12,018 nucleotides of DNA from positions 1-12,018 of the forward strand of contig NZ_CALKTS010000248.1 of the NCBI RefSeq assembly GCF_937997595.1, in the 5' to 3' direction. Both the position numbers and the translations under genes were made by a program. Within the stretch, counting starts at the first letter, position 1, and the number at the start of each line of letters is the position of its first letter. The notes beneath the pieces are model-generated. The model worked only from the letters and a program-made list of their open reading frames with translations. It did no database searches and was not told where the DNA came from. Source of the DNA: an uncultured Campylobacter sp. (GTDB taxonomy: Bacteria; Campylobacterota; Campylobacteria; Campylobacterales; Campylobacteraceae). Shown piece by piece: positions 1 to 6,701 of the stretch.

Positions 1-472
1 TTGCGCTATACATTCCGCGTTTAGCCTCTTTGGCTTCCTCGGCGGCTTTTAAAAGAAGTTCGCTATCGTCGGTTGTCGGCACGGCAAATCCCGCCGCCAC
101 TAGGTCCAATCGCAGATTGCTTTTAGGATCGCTTGCGTCGCAGACATAGGCGTCATTGCCGCGATCGATTAAATTTACGTAGTAGCGCTTGCCGGGTTTT
201 ATCACAGACTCGAGAGCTTTTTTATATTCTTTGTCGAATTTCTTCAGCTCCTTAGCATCCGTTATGCACCTAGAAGCACCCGCGGCGATTATATTTAAAT
301 TTTTTAAGTCGCAGGGGAAGAAACGATCTTTTTGAGCCTTTCTGAAGGTAAAAACTAAGCTTCTGCCGTCATTGCCAAGACCTGCAAACGCAGCGATGCC
401 GTATCTGTCTTTTTGCTCCGCAAAGCTCTGCGTGCAGAGCAAAATCGCAAGTGTCAAAAATATCTTTTTCAT
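1..472 (-). CDS. Secreted protein with staphylococcal-nuclease-like C-terminus, partial
   Basis: The frame starts at ATG 472-470 and stays open to the left edge; 157 codons are visible and the C-terminus is missing. The site AGAGGAA lies four bases before the ATG. Residues 1-18 (MKKIFLTLAILLCTQSFA) form a Sec signal peptide, so the mature protein should be periplasmic. Residues 95-157 follow the end of the SNase/thermonuclease fold: a YYVNLIDRG strand, then LDLVAAGFAVP, then an alpha helix ending AKEAKRGMYSA, much like the AKAAKRGLWS ending of SNase proteins. The usual active-site block (DGDT, R..GIDAPE) and the D+YGR arginine are not visible, so nuclease activity is doubtful. C54, C69 and C111 remain in the mature part. 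It lies 59 bp after the binding-protein gene on the same strand and could be a weakly expressed last gene of that operon. Fold assignment is moderate; function is unknown. Confidence 0.7.
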   Translation of the reverse strand, partial: MKKIFLTLAILLCTQSFAEQKDRYGIAAFAGLGNDGRSLVFTFRKAQKDRFFPCDLKNLNIIAAGASRCITDAKELKKFDKEYKKALESVIKPGKRYYVNLIDRGNDAYVCDASDPKSNLRLDLVAAGFAVPTTDDSELLLKAAEEAKEAKRGMYSA

Positions 473-488
473 AGGATTCCTCTTAGGC

Positions 489-518
489 GGCGCAAATTCT
501 ATGAGAGGAATTTGCGCC
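489..518 (-). other. Perfect 10-bp stem-loop between binding-protein gene and SNase-like gene
   Basis: GGCGCAAATT (489-498) is the exact reverse complement of AATTTGCGCC (509-518), with a 10-base loop. It lies 14 bases after the stop of the binding-protein gene and 17 bases before the start of the next gene. No U-run follows on the minus strand, so it is not a classic terminator. It may protect the 3' end of the transporter mRNA or reduce read-through. The stem is seen directly; the role is inferred. Confidence 0.55.
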
Positions 519-531
519 TAAATTTTGCGGA

Positions 532-1272
532 TTATTTTAAATTATACTTTTCCAAAAGCTTTTCGTAGCTGCCGTCCTTTTTCATCTCCTCAAGCGCTGC
601 GTTAAACTTAGCTAGCAGCTCGGGATACTTGCCCTTATCAAATGCGATCGAAAAGCCCTCACTGCCATCGGATTCTTTAAAAAATGCGGTTAGATCGTCG
701 TTTTTCTTAAGATATTCGTAGCCTACGGATGAATCCACGCAAAGCGCATCGATCTTTTTGTTTTTCAGCGACATGACGGCTACAAAAACATTTTCCGTAG
801 CGCTAACCTCGGCGCCTTTGATATCTCTGATCGCAAGCTCTTGGATGGTGCCTAGCTGCGCGGCAAGGCGCTTGCCCTGTAGATCCGCCTTGGAATTTAA
901 CGAGTTATCGTCCTTGCGCTTGATGTATAAATTCTCGACTTTATAGTAAGGAGCCGTGAAATCGATAGCCTTTTTACGAGCCGGTGTCGCGCTCATTCCC
1001 GAGGCAATCATATCGATCTTACCGCTTTTAATCGCAGGGATTAGCCCGTCAAAGCTCATATTTAAAATTTCGTATTTCACGCCCGCGCGCTTGGCAAGCT
1101 CGGCTACCAGATCCATATCAAAGCCGGTGACTTTGGAGTTTTCATCCACGAACTCAAACGGCGGATACTCGGCATTCGTGCCTACGATGAGCGTATCTTT
1201 GGTGATGTCTTTAGCAACTAGCGAACCGCAAAGCAAAGCGCCTGCAACTAGAAATCTCATAAATTTTTTCAT
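532..1272 (-). CDS. Periplasmic polar amino acid-binding protein of ABC importer
   Basis: This 246-residue family 3 solute-binding protein captures an amino acid in the periplasm and delivers it to the permease/ATPase encoded just upstream. Residues 1-20 form a signal peptide with a likely cut after SLVA. Cys15 is not in a proper lipobox, so the protein is probably soluble. Family marks are VGTNAEYPPFEF (30-41), GFDMDLVAELAKRAG (50-64), SGMSATPARKKAIDFTAPYY (91-110) and LGTIQELAI (140-148). R99 and D180 sit where this family holds the ligand carboxylate and amino group. Length is normal. The start is supported by AAGGAGAGG just before the ATG, and this site overlaps the ATPase stop 11 bases away, which implies one transcript. 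Substrate cannot be read from sequence; Gln, His, Cys or Asp/Glu are all possible. Confidence 0.92.
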   Translation of the reverse strand: MKKFMRFLVAGALLCGSLVAKDITKDTLIVGTNAEYPPFEFVDENSKVTGFDMDLVAELAKRAGVKYEILNMSFDGLIPAIKSGKIDMIASGMSATPARKKAIDFTAPYYKVENLYIKRKDDNSLNSKADLQGKRLAAQLGTIQELAIRDIKGAEVSATENVFVAVMSLKNKKIDALCVDSSVGYEYLKKNDDLTAFFKESDGSEGFSIAFDKGKYPELLAKFNAALEEMKKDGSYEKLLEKYNLK

Positions 1273-1283
1273 TTCCCTCTCCT

Positions 1284-2012
1284 TTAGTGGTTTAAAATTT
1301 TATTTAAAAATTCTTTCAATCTCGGATTTTGCGGATTTTCAAATACGTTTTTAGGCGTATCGTCCACAGCGATCTTGCCGCCCTCCATAAAAAAAATCCT
1401 ATTTGCGACATTGCGTGCAAAGCCCATCTCGTGCGTTACCACAAGCATCGTAATGCCCTCTTTAGCGACCTCTTTCATTATACCTAACACCTCGCCGATC
1501 ATCTCGGGATCTAGTGCCGAGGTAGGCTCGTCGAATAAAATCACGTCCGGATTTACCGCCAAACTTCTAGCGATTGCGATGCGTTGCTTTTGCCCACCAC
1601 TAAGCTTGTGCGGATAAGTATAGGCCTTATCACTAAGACCGACCTTTTGCAGCAGCTCCTCTGCTTTTGCGTAGGCTTGTTCTTTGGTATAAATGCCCGC
1701 TTTTATGGGCGCTAGAGTTAAATTTTCCAGCACGTTTTTATTTGCAAAGAGGTTGAAATGCTGAAACACCATACTAACTTTGCGGCGAATTTTATTAATA
1801 TCGGTGTGCTTATCGGTAATATCTTCGCCGTCTATTTTAATAGTGCCGCCGCTTGGAATTTCAAGCAGATTTAAGCAGCGCAAAAAGGTTGATTTACCGC
1901 CGCCGCTAGGACCGATGATAGCTACGATATCGCCTTTATTTATGGTCTTTGAAATTCCTTTTAATACCGATAAATTGCCGTAGGATTTGGTTAAATTTGA
2001 TATTTCAATCAT
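1284..2012 (-). CDS. Amino acid ABC transporter ATPase (GlnQ/HisP type)
   Basis: This 242-residue cytoplasmic ATPase energises the importer. All ABC motifs are intact: Walker A GPSGGGKS (34-41), Q-loop Q84 in MVFQHFNLF, signature LSGGQ (137-141), Walker B VILFDE (157-162), D-loop SALD (165-168) and the switch histidine H194 in VVTHEMGFA. Overall pattern and length are those of the polar amino acid transport (PAAT) family. The ATG overlaps the last 8 bases of the permease gene in an ATGATTGA junction, typical of translational coupling. The third G in the Walker A loop (GPSGGGKS instead of GPSGSGKS) is a common tolerated variant. Confidence 0.95.
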   Translation of the reverse strand: MIEISNLTKSYGNLSVLKGISKTINKGDIVAIIGPSGGGKSTFLRCLNLLEIPSGGTIKIDGEDITDKHTDINKIRRKVSMVFQHFNLFANKNVLENLTLAPIKAGIYTKEQAYAKAEELLQKVGLSDKAYTYPHKLSGGQKQRIAIARSLAVNPDVILFDEPTSALDPEMIGEVLGIMKEVAKEGITMLVVTHEMGFARNVANRIFFMEGGKIAVDDTPKNVFENPQNPRLKEFLNKILNH

Positions 2013-2709
2013 TGCGGTTTAACCTACTTTCTAGCATTTTTACTAAAAACGAGAAAAATTTCACGCTTGCATAGTAAAGCACTGCGGCAAAAAGTATCGG
2101 CTGGACGGTATAAAGCGCAGCCTGCATGCTTTTTGAAAAAAACGTAAGATCAGTAATTGCTACGAGGCCCACGACCGAGGTCTCTTTAAATAGGCTAATA
2201 AACTCATTCGCAAGCGCAGGCAGGATGTTTTTTATCGCCTGCGGAAAGACGATCTCTTTCATTGCCGTGCCGTAGCCTAGCCCCATCGCACGCGCTGCTT
2301 CCATCTGGCCGCGATCGACGCTATTTATGCCGCCGCGCACGATCTCCGCGACGTAGGCTGAGCTATTAAGCCCCAGCGCAAAGATCGCAGCTGCGATATT
2401 ATTGCTCCACGTAGCAAAGATAATAAACACAAACACCATCAGCTGGATAACGATCGGAGTTCCGCGGATGATATCCACGTATTCGTCGATAATGAAGCTT
2501 AAAAATTTATTGTTTAGAAATTTTAAAAATGCCAGCATAAATCCTAATGCGATACCGATCACGATGCCGCCGGAGGTCAAAATAAGAGTGATGCCGTAGC
2601 TTTTGGCGTATGAAATTTTTTGCGCTTCGCTCAGTTCGGGATAGGTGAAATAAAGCCCCACGGCGATTACAGTCAAAACAAATACGACCTTTAAAATTTT
2701 CTCGTTCAA
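2005..2709 (-). CDS. Amino acid ABC transporter permease (HisM/GlnP family)
   Basis: This 234-residue inner-membrane permease is the first gene of the operon. Hydrophobic segments lie near residues 6-22, 38-62, 84-113, 175-190 and 203-225. The cytoplasmic EAA loop that docks on the ATPase is clear at 137-157 (EAARAMGLGYGTAMKEIVFP), and RGTP at 82-85 is typical of the family. Only one permease gene is present, so the translocator is probably a homodimer. The best start is TTG at 2709-2707: no ATG lies in a useful place, AAGG sits eight bases upstream, and this start gives a full-length N-terminus. A rare start at the head of the operon may limit its translation. Confidence 0.92.
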   Translation of the reverse strand: MNEKILKVVFVLTVIAVGLYFTYPELSEAQKISYAKSYGITLILTSGGIVIGIALGFMLAFLKFLNNKFLSFIIDEYVDIIRGTPIVIQLMVFVFIIFATWSNNIAAAIFALGLNSSAYVAEIVRGGINSVDRGQMEAARAMGLGYGTAMKEIVFPQAIKNILPALANEFISLFKETSVVGLVAITDLTFFSKSMQAALYTVQPILFAAVLYYASVKFFSFLVKMLESRLNRND

Positions 2710-2745
2710 CCAAGGCGCCTTTTTCTTAAAATTTAAACGGCAAGA

Positions 2746-2751
2746 ATACTA
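2746..2751 (-). promoter_or_regulatory. Possible -10 box for the ABC importer operon
   Basis: Read on the minus strand, TAGTAT lies about 37 bases before the permease TTG and is preceded by an A/T-rich stretch. Epsilonproteobacterial sigma-70 promoters rely mainly on the -10 and have poor -35 boxes, so this is a plausible but weak call. Confidence 0.25.
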
Positions 2752-2806
2752 AAATTTCGTTAAAATCTGGCTAAATTCCGAAAGTAAAATTTTATTTGAA
2801 ATAGAG

Positions 2807-2831
2807 TAAAATTAGCTTTTTTAAAAGGAGG
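2807..2831 (+). promoter_or_regulatory. Possible -10 box and strong ribosome site of the symporter gene
   Basis: TAAAAT (2807-2812) could be the -10 of putP, with a leader of under 20 bases. AAGGAGG (2825-2831) is a near-perfect Shine-Dalgarno site five bases before the ATG and fixes the start. A second TAAAAT at 2785-2790 is an alternative. The ribosome site is secure; the promoter is tentative. Confidence 0.4.
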
Positions 2832-2836
2832 CAACG

Positions 2837-4345
2837 ATGAGCTTTTGGACCTATTGCGCAATCGCGATATATTTCGGCGCGCTTATTTTTATAGGTAGGT
2901 ATTATTATGACAAGAATGCGAGCTTGAGCGAGTATCTGCTCGACAATCGCCGCCTAGGGCCATTCGTAACGGCGCTTAGCGCGGGCGCTAGCGATATGAG
3001 CGGCTGGATGCTTTTGGGGGTGCCGGGCGCGATGTTTGCGACGGGGATTTGCAATATCTGGATAGCTCTAGGACTTTGCGTGGGCGCGTGGTGCAACTAT
3101 AAATTTCTTGCCAAAAGGCTTAGAATTTACACCGAGGTAGCAAGCGACAGCGTCACGATCCCGGATTTTTTAGAAAACCGCTTCAAAGACCATACCAAGA
3201 CGCTTCGCATCATCTCGGGGCTTTTGATTATCATATTTTTTACGCTCTATGTTAGCAGCGGCATCATCGCCGGCGGCAAGACCTTTGAGAGCTTTTTCGG
3301 GCTAAATTTCACCTACGGCGCGGTCGCTACAATCTTAATCGTCGTGTTTTATACCTTTTTCGGCGGATTTAAGGCTGTTGCGATCACCGACGCATTTCAG
3401 GGCGCACTGATGTTTGCGGTGCTTATTTTAATCCCTCTGTTTTCTTATCGCGCGCTGCAGATCCCTGCGGATAGCTCCTTTTTGGCGCAGGTGCGGCTCT
3501 ACGGCGCGAGCCATCTCGATCTATTTTACAATCAAAGCTTCTTGGGCGTTTTAGGCCTGCTTGCTTGGGGGCTCGGATACTTCGGTCAGCCGCATATCAT
3601 CGTGCGCTTTATGGCGATTAGAAGCTCGCGTGAGCTTGATAGCGCGCGCCGCATCGGAATTTCGTGGATGGTGCTAGGTCTTGCGGGCGCGATGCTTAGC
3701 GGCCTGATCGGCTTTGTGTATTTCTCGCAAAAAGGCCTTAGCATAGACGATCCCGAAAAAATTTTCCTAGAGCTCGGTAAAATTTTCTTTCATCCGTTCA
3801 TCCTAGGCGTGATAATCTCTGCTGTGCTGGCGGCGATTATGAGCACTATCTCAAGCCAGCTTTTGGTAAGCGCGAGCGCGGTTACGAAGGATTTTATCTT
3901 CGCGTTTTATAAAAAAGAGGTGAGCGAGCGTACGCAGACGCTAAGCAGCCGTATCGCCGTCGTGATCATCGCCGCAGTCGCCGCGATCTTGGCGTTTGGC
4001 TCAAACGACACGGTGCTAAACGTCGTGGGTAACGCTTGGGCGGGATTTGGCGCGAGCTTCGGCGCGGTGCTGCTTTTTAGCCTGTATTCTAAAAAGATGA
4101 GCGCGCTCTCGGCTTTGGTGGGTATACTCGTAGGCGGTATCACCGTTATTTGCTGGATTTTATCGGGGCTTTCGGCGGTCGTTTACGAGCTGCTGCCCGG
4201 TTTTTGCTTTTCGGCGCTTGCGATACTGCTCGTAAATCGCTACAACTCCGTGCTCGATAAGATGGCGGATGAGCCTAATGCCGCGCAAATTTCGCAGGAA
4301 TTTGAAAAGATGAAGGAGCAAAATTTAAGGGGTAAAGATGGCTAA
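2837..4345 (+). CDS. putP: Sodium/proline symporter, PutP type
   Basis: This 502-residue inner-membrane transporter of the solute:sodium symporter family most likely imports L-proline with Na+. ALSAGASDMSGWMLLGVPGA (46-65) matches the TM2 signature of PutP; D53 corresponds to the essential Na+ aspartate (D55 of E. coli PutP). R38/R39 match the R40 region. AAIMSTISSQLLVSAS (332-347) has the S336/T337 pair equivalent to S340/T341 of the second sodium site. GYFGQPHIIVRFMA (247-260) is another family mark. Length equals E. coli PutP. About a dozen hydrophobic helices can be seen, with a hydrophilic tail after residue 470. No putA lies beside it in this window. It is read divergently from the ABC importer and overlaps the next gene by 8 bases. 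Confidence 0.9.
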   Translation: MSFWTYCAIAIYFGALIFIGRYYYDKNASLSEYLLDNRRLGPFVTALSAGASDMSGWMLLGVPGAMFATGICNIWIALGLCVGAWCNYKFLAKRLRIYTEVASDSVTIPDFLENRFKDHTKTLRIISGLLIIIFFTLYVSSGIIAGGKTFESFFGLNFTYGAVATILIVVFYTFFGGFKAVAITDAFQGALMFAVLILIPLFSYRALQIPADSSFLAQVRLYGASHLDLFYNQSFLGVLGLLAWGLGYFGQPHIIVRFMAIRSSRELDSARRIGISWMVLGLAGAMLSGLIGFVYFSQKGLSIDDPEKIFLELGKIFFHPFILGVIISAVLAAIMSTISSQLLVSASAVTKDFIFAFYKKEVSERTQTLSSRIAVVIIAAVAAILAFGSNDTVLNVVGNAWAGFGASFGAVLLFSLYSKKMSALSALVGILVGGITVICWILSGLSAVVYELLPGFCFSALAILLVNRYNSVLDKMADEPNAAQISQEFEKMKEQNLRGKDG

Positions 4346-5963
4346 CGTAAAGTGCCCGCACTGCGGCTCTTTGATCGATATAGACAATGTTATGGAGCAT
4401 GAAATACGTGCTCGTTTAGAGATGGATTATAAGCGCAAAAAAGAAGAATTCGAGAAGCAAAAGTTAGTCGATCGGCAAGCATTTGAAACCGAGTTAAACG
4501 AAAAGCGCTTAGCATATATTAAGGCGGACAATGCCTTGAAAGCACGCGAAAATGCCGTTAATGAGAAAATACAAGCGGGTATAAATTTGGGTATTAGCGC
4601 AGAGCGCGAAAAATTAATTAAAGAGAGCAAAGAGTGGGCTGCGATAGAAAATCAAGCGACGATAAAAGCTTTAAACGAAGAACTTGATAAAAAATCTAAA
4701 CAGGTAAGTGAGTTAAATTTAATTAAGGCAGAGTTAGATAAGGAAAAGCGTGCGAAATTAGAGCTTGAGACTGAGTATAAAGCAAAAACAGAGCTTGAAA
4801 TTTCAAATAGAATAAAAGAAATTTTAGAAGAAAATCAGCTTAAGATTCGCAATAAAGATGAGCAGATCAAGATGATTATAGAACAATCTTCTCAAAAATT
4901 ATTGGAAGAGAAACAGCAGATCGAGAGCGAAACCGCGGCGAAATTTGAAATTTTACAAAAGGAGCTGCAAGAAAAATCGCAAAGAATTTCGGAGCTAAAT
5001 TTAATCGAGGCGGAAATGGAGGCGCAAAAGCGTAAATTTAGCGAGCTTGAGGCCGAGAATAAAGCCAAATCCGAGATCGAGCTAACCAACCGCGTAAACC
5101 AAGAGCGCGAGCGGCTTTCGAAACAAATTTCGCAGGAAAACGAGCTGAAATTCCGCCAAAAAGATGAGCAGATCCAAAGCCTAATCGGCCAAATAAACGA
5201 GCTCAAGCGCCGCTCAGAGGTGGGCTCGCAGCAGCTTCAGGGCGAGGTGCAGGAGCTCGCGCTGCAGGAGTATCTGCGGCTAAACTTTCCTTTGGACGAG
5301 ATAGACGAGGTAAAAAAGGGCGCGCGCGGCGCAGACTGCGTGCAGATGGTGCATACGAGGGAGTTTGCGGGCTGCGGTAAAATTTTATACGAGAGCAAGC
5401 GCACGAAAAGCTTCGAGCCTAAATGGATCGACAAACTCAAAGACGATATGATAGGCGAGGGCGCGCAGATCGGCGTTATCGTCACCGAGCAGATGCCGCC
5501 TCACAGCCCTAGGCTGCACCAAGCGCCGAGCGATGCTAGCATCTGGATCTGCTCGTTTGAGGAATTTAAGGGGCTTTGCTCCGTTTTGCGCGAACATGTC
5601 GTGGCGCTTGCGTTTGCCAAAAGATCGGGTCAAAATCAAGATAGCAAAACGGCGATGCTCTACGACTATCTGACCTCGCCCGAGTTTGCAAACCAGATAA
5701 AGACGATCGTATCGGCATTCGTCGGCATGCAAGAGAGCCTAAATAAGGAGCGCAACGCGATGGAGCGCATCTGGAAACAGCGCGAAAAACAGATCGCCCG
5801 CGCGCGCGACGGAGCGATCGCGATGCACGCAAGTATCAGAAGCATCGCAGGAAGCGGCGTAGCGCAGCTGGAGGACGTCGATGAAATTTTAAGCCTCGAA
5901 GCGATTGCGGCGGAGAGCGAAGCGAGCGCGCTTCAAGACCAAGACGGCGACGAGACGCCATAG
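4338..5963 (+). CDS. Coiled-coil DUF2130 protein, possible PD-(D/E)XK-like fold
   Basis: This 541-residue soluble protein has three parts. Residues 6-9 are CPHC of a zinc-ribbon-like N-terminus (CPHCGSLIDID), but no second Cys pair follows. Residues 20-295 are almost entirely charged coiled coil, with an internal duplication. Residues 300-430 match DUF2130: EYLRLNFPLDEIDEV, KKGARGADCVQ, GKILYESKRTKSFEPKWIDK and IGVIVTEQMP. Residues 460-500 are helical. D333 in GAD and E352-x-K354 in ILYESK are spaced like the active site of PD-(D/E)XK nucleases; this is my inference. The ATG is inside the last codons of putP (GATGGCTAA) with AAGGGG upstream, so translation is coupled. The 5' third after the first few codons is far more AT-rich than the rest. 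The cellular role of DUF2130 proteins is not known to me. Confidence 0.88.
   Translation: MANVKCPHCGSLIDIDNVMEHEIRARLEMDYKRKKEEFEKQKLVDRQAFETELNEKRLAYIKADNALKARENAVNEKIQAGINLGISAEREKLIKESKEWAAIENQATIKALNEELDKKSKQVSELNLIKAELDKEKRAKLELETEYKAKTELEISNRIKEILEENQLKIRNKDEQIKMIIEQSSQKLLEEKQQIESETAAKFEILQKELQEKSQRISELNLIEAEMEAQKRKFSELEAENKAKSEIELTNRVNQERERLSKQISQENELKFRQKDEQIQSLIGQINELKRRSEVGSQQLQGEVQELALQEYLRLNFPLDEIDEVKKGARGADCVQMVHTREFAGCGKILYESKRTKSFEPKWIDKLKDDMIGEGAQIGVIVTEQMPPHSPRLHQAPSDASIWICSFEEFKGLCSVLREHVVALAFAKRSGQNQDSKTAMLYDYLTSPEFANQIKTIVSAFVGMQESLNKERNAMERIWKQREKQIARARDGAIAMHASIRSIAGSGVAQLEDVDEILSLEAIAAESEASALQDQDGDETP
4668..5192 (+). repeat. Diverged tandem duplication within the coiled coil
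   Basis: Residues about 111-183 and 205-285 of the DUF2130 protein align along their length. Shared blocks are VSELNLIKAE/ISELNLIEAE, EYKAKTELEISNR/ENKAKSEIELTNR and ENQLKIRNKDEQI/ENELKFRQKDEQI. Copy two has about eight extra residues before its last block. At DNA level the 15-mer AAAGATGAGCAGATC is identical at 4854-4868 and 5160-5174, while most other codons differ in GC content. Confidence 0.75.
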
Positions 5964-5992
5964 CGGCATGCGGACAGATCGCGGCTATGGCG
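5956..5992 (+). other. 9-bp stem-loop spanning the DUF2130 stop codon
   Basis: CGCCATAGC (5956-5964) pairs perfectly with GCTATGGCG (5984-5992); the TAG stop (5961-5963) lies inside the 5' arm. The loop is 19 bases. No U-run follows, so it is not a standard intrinsic terminator, but it is the only strong structure at this operon end. Confidence 0.45.
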
Positions 5993-6471
5993 AGAGTACG
6001 AGGTGATTTCGCGGCGTGGCGAGCTTGCGTCGTGAGGCTGAAATTTTGTAAAGTAACGCGATATTTGTCCACGGGCAAGCGGTGCTAAAATTTCAAGAAA
6101 TAATTGTTGTATGCTTTTGGGTTTGCGAGGTTGGAATTTTACTTGCGAATTTTATCTCGGCAGAAATATGCCGCACTGTGTAGAGTGGAAATTTCACATG
6201 TAAAATTTTAAATTCATAATTTAAGGAAGCGCTTCATGTTGCGAAAATTTGATTTGGAATTTCTATCTTGTATCCCAATTAGGAAGATTTTACACTAAAA
6301 GCTATAGCAAAATTTTAAGAATTCGCTTCGCCGTACCGTAAAAATTTTAAAATTTTGATCTGCAAATTTTATAAAATTTATGAAATTTTTTAAATTTCGG
6401 CGTCGAAATTTTAGAATTTCTAATATTTCTAAAACAAATTTAAATTTTTTAAACACTCTTGCCGCAGTTAT
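5993..6471. other. AT-rich intergenic stretch without a convincing gene
   Basis: No frame on either strand has both a ribosome site and protein-like composition. The stretch from 6190 to 6470 is packed with AAATTT/AAAATTTT words. Small structures are CGGCA-gaaata-TGCCG (6158-6173) and the palindrome GAAGCGCTTC (6226-6235). A 20-codon frame at 6236-6298 (MLRKFDLEF...) is preceded by AAGGA at 6223-6227; it is the only start with a fair ribosome site here and remains unproven. Confidence 0.5.
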
Positions 6472-6690
6472 TTGCATACTAAAATTTTATCGATGAAAAG
6501 CGTTTGTTGCCAATCGTTAAACCCCATCCCTTATCATTCCGTAGTTGTTTTGCGCATGGAAAATTTTGCGCGTACAAGACTCGTTTTGTGCGGCATAGCG
6601 TGCGGGTCGCATCAAATACGCCGCAAAAAAGCAATGGTGGGCTGTGCAACGTCTGTAGCAGGCGGCTTGCTTGATTTACATAATTTATAG
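6472..6690 (+). CDS. Small Cys-rich ORF, weak resemblance to phage 'ash' family
   Basis: This 72-codon frame can start at TTG 6472 or ATG 6493 (65 residues); neither has a strong ribosome site. The C-terminal part reads ARTRLVLCGIACGSHQIRR then KKAMVGCATSVAGGLLDLHN, and has five cysteines in all. The RKKAM-GCA--VAGG pattern recalls short 'ash' (Phage_ASH) type hypothetical proteins that lie in front of other genes in P4-like satellites of gammaproteobacteria; this is from memory and not checked. The stop (TAG 6688-6690) is 11 bases before the next ATG, so the ORF could act as a coupled leader for that gene. The minus strand is also open over nearly the same span, which weakens the coding claim. 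No function is proposed. Confidence 0.45.
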   Translation: MHTKILSMKSVCCQSLNPIPYHSVVVLRMENFARTRLVLCGIACGSHQIRRKKAMVGCATSVAGGLLDLHNL

Positions 6691-6701
6691 AGAGGTAAAA
6701 T

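Noticed and set aside
1225..1240. Cys15 of the binding protein as a lipoprotein site
   Set aside because: The residues before it (A-L-L-C) do not fit the lipobox, while SLVA further on suits ordinary signal peptidase cleavage.
2507..2713. Alternative TTG-started minus-strand frame beginning four bases before the permease start
   Set aside because: It is short, out of frame with the clear permease and gives an arginine-rich unrelated sequence.
5385..6078. Several Arg- and Ala-rich minus-strand frames over the end of the DUF2130 gene
   Set aside because: These are antisense shadows of a GC-rich real gene with no start signals.
6295..6477. 60-codon minus-strand frame rich in K, F, N and I
   Set aside because: It is the translation of repeated AAATTT words, with no ribosome site and low complexity.
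6190..6480. Repeated AAATTT words considered as a CRISPR or tandem repeat array
   Set aside because: Repeat units are only 6-9 bases, irregularly spaced and without unique spacers of constant length.
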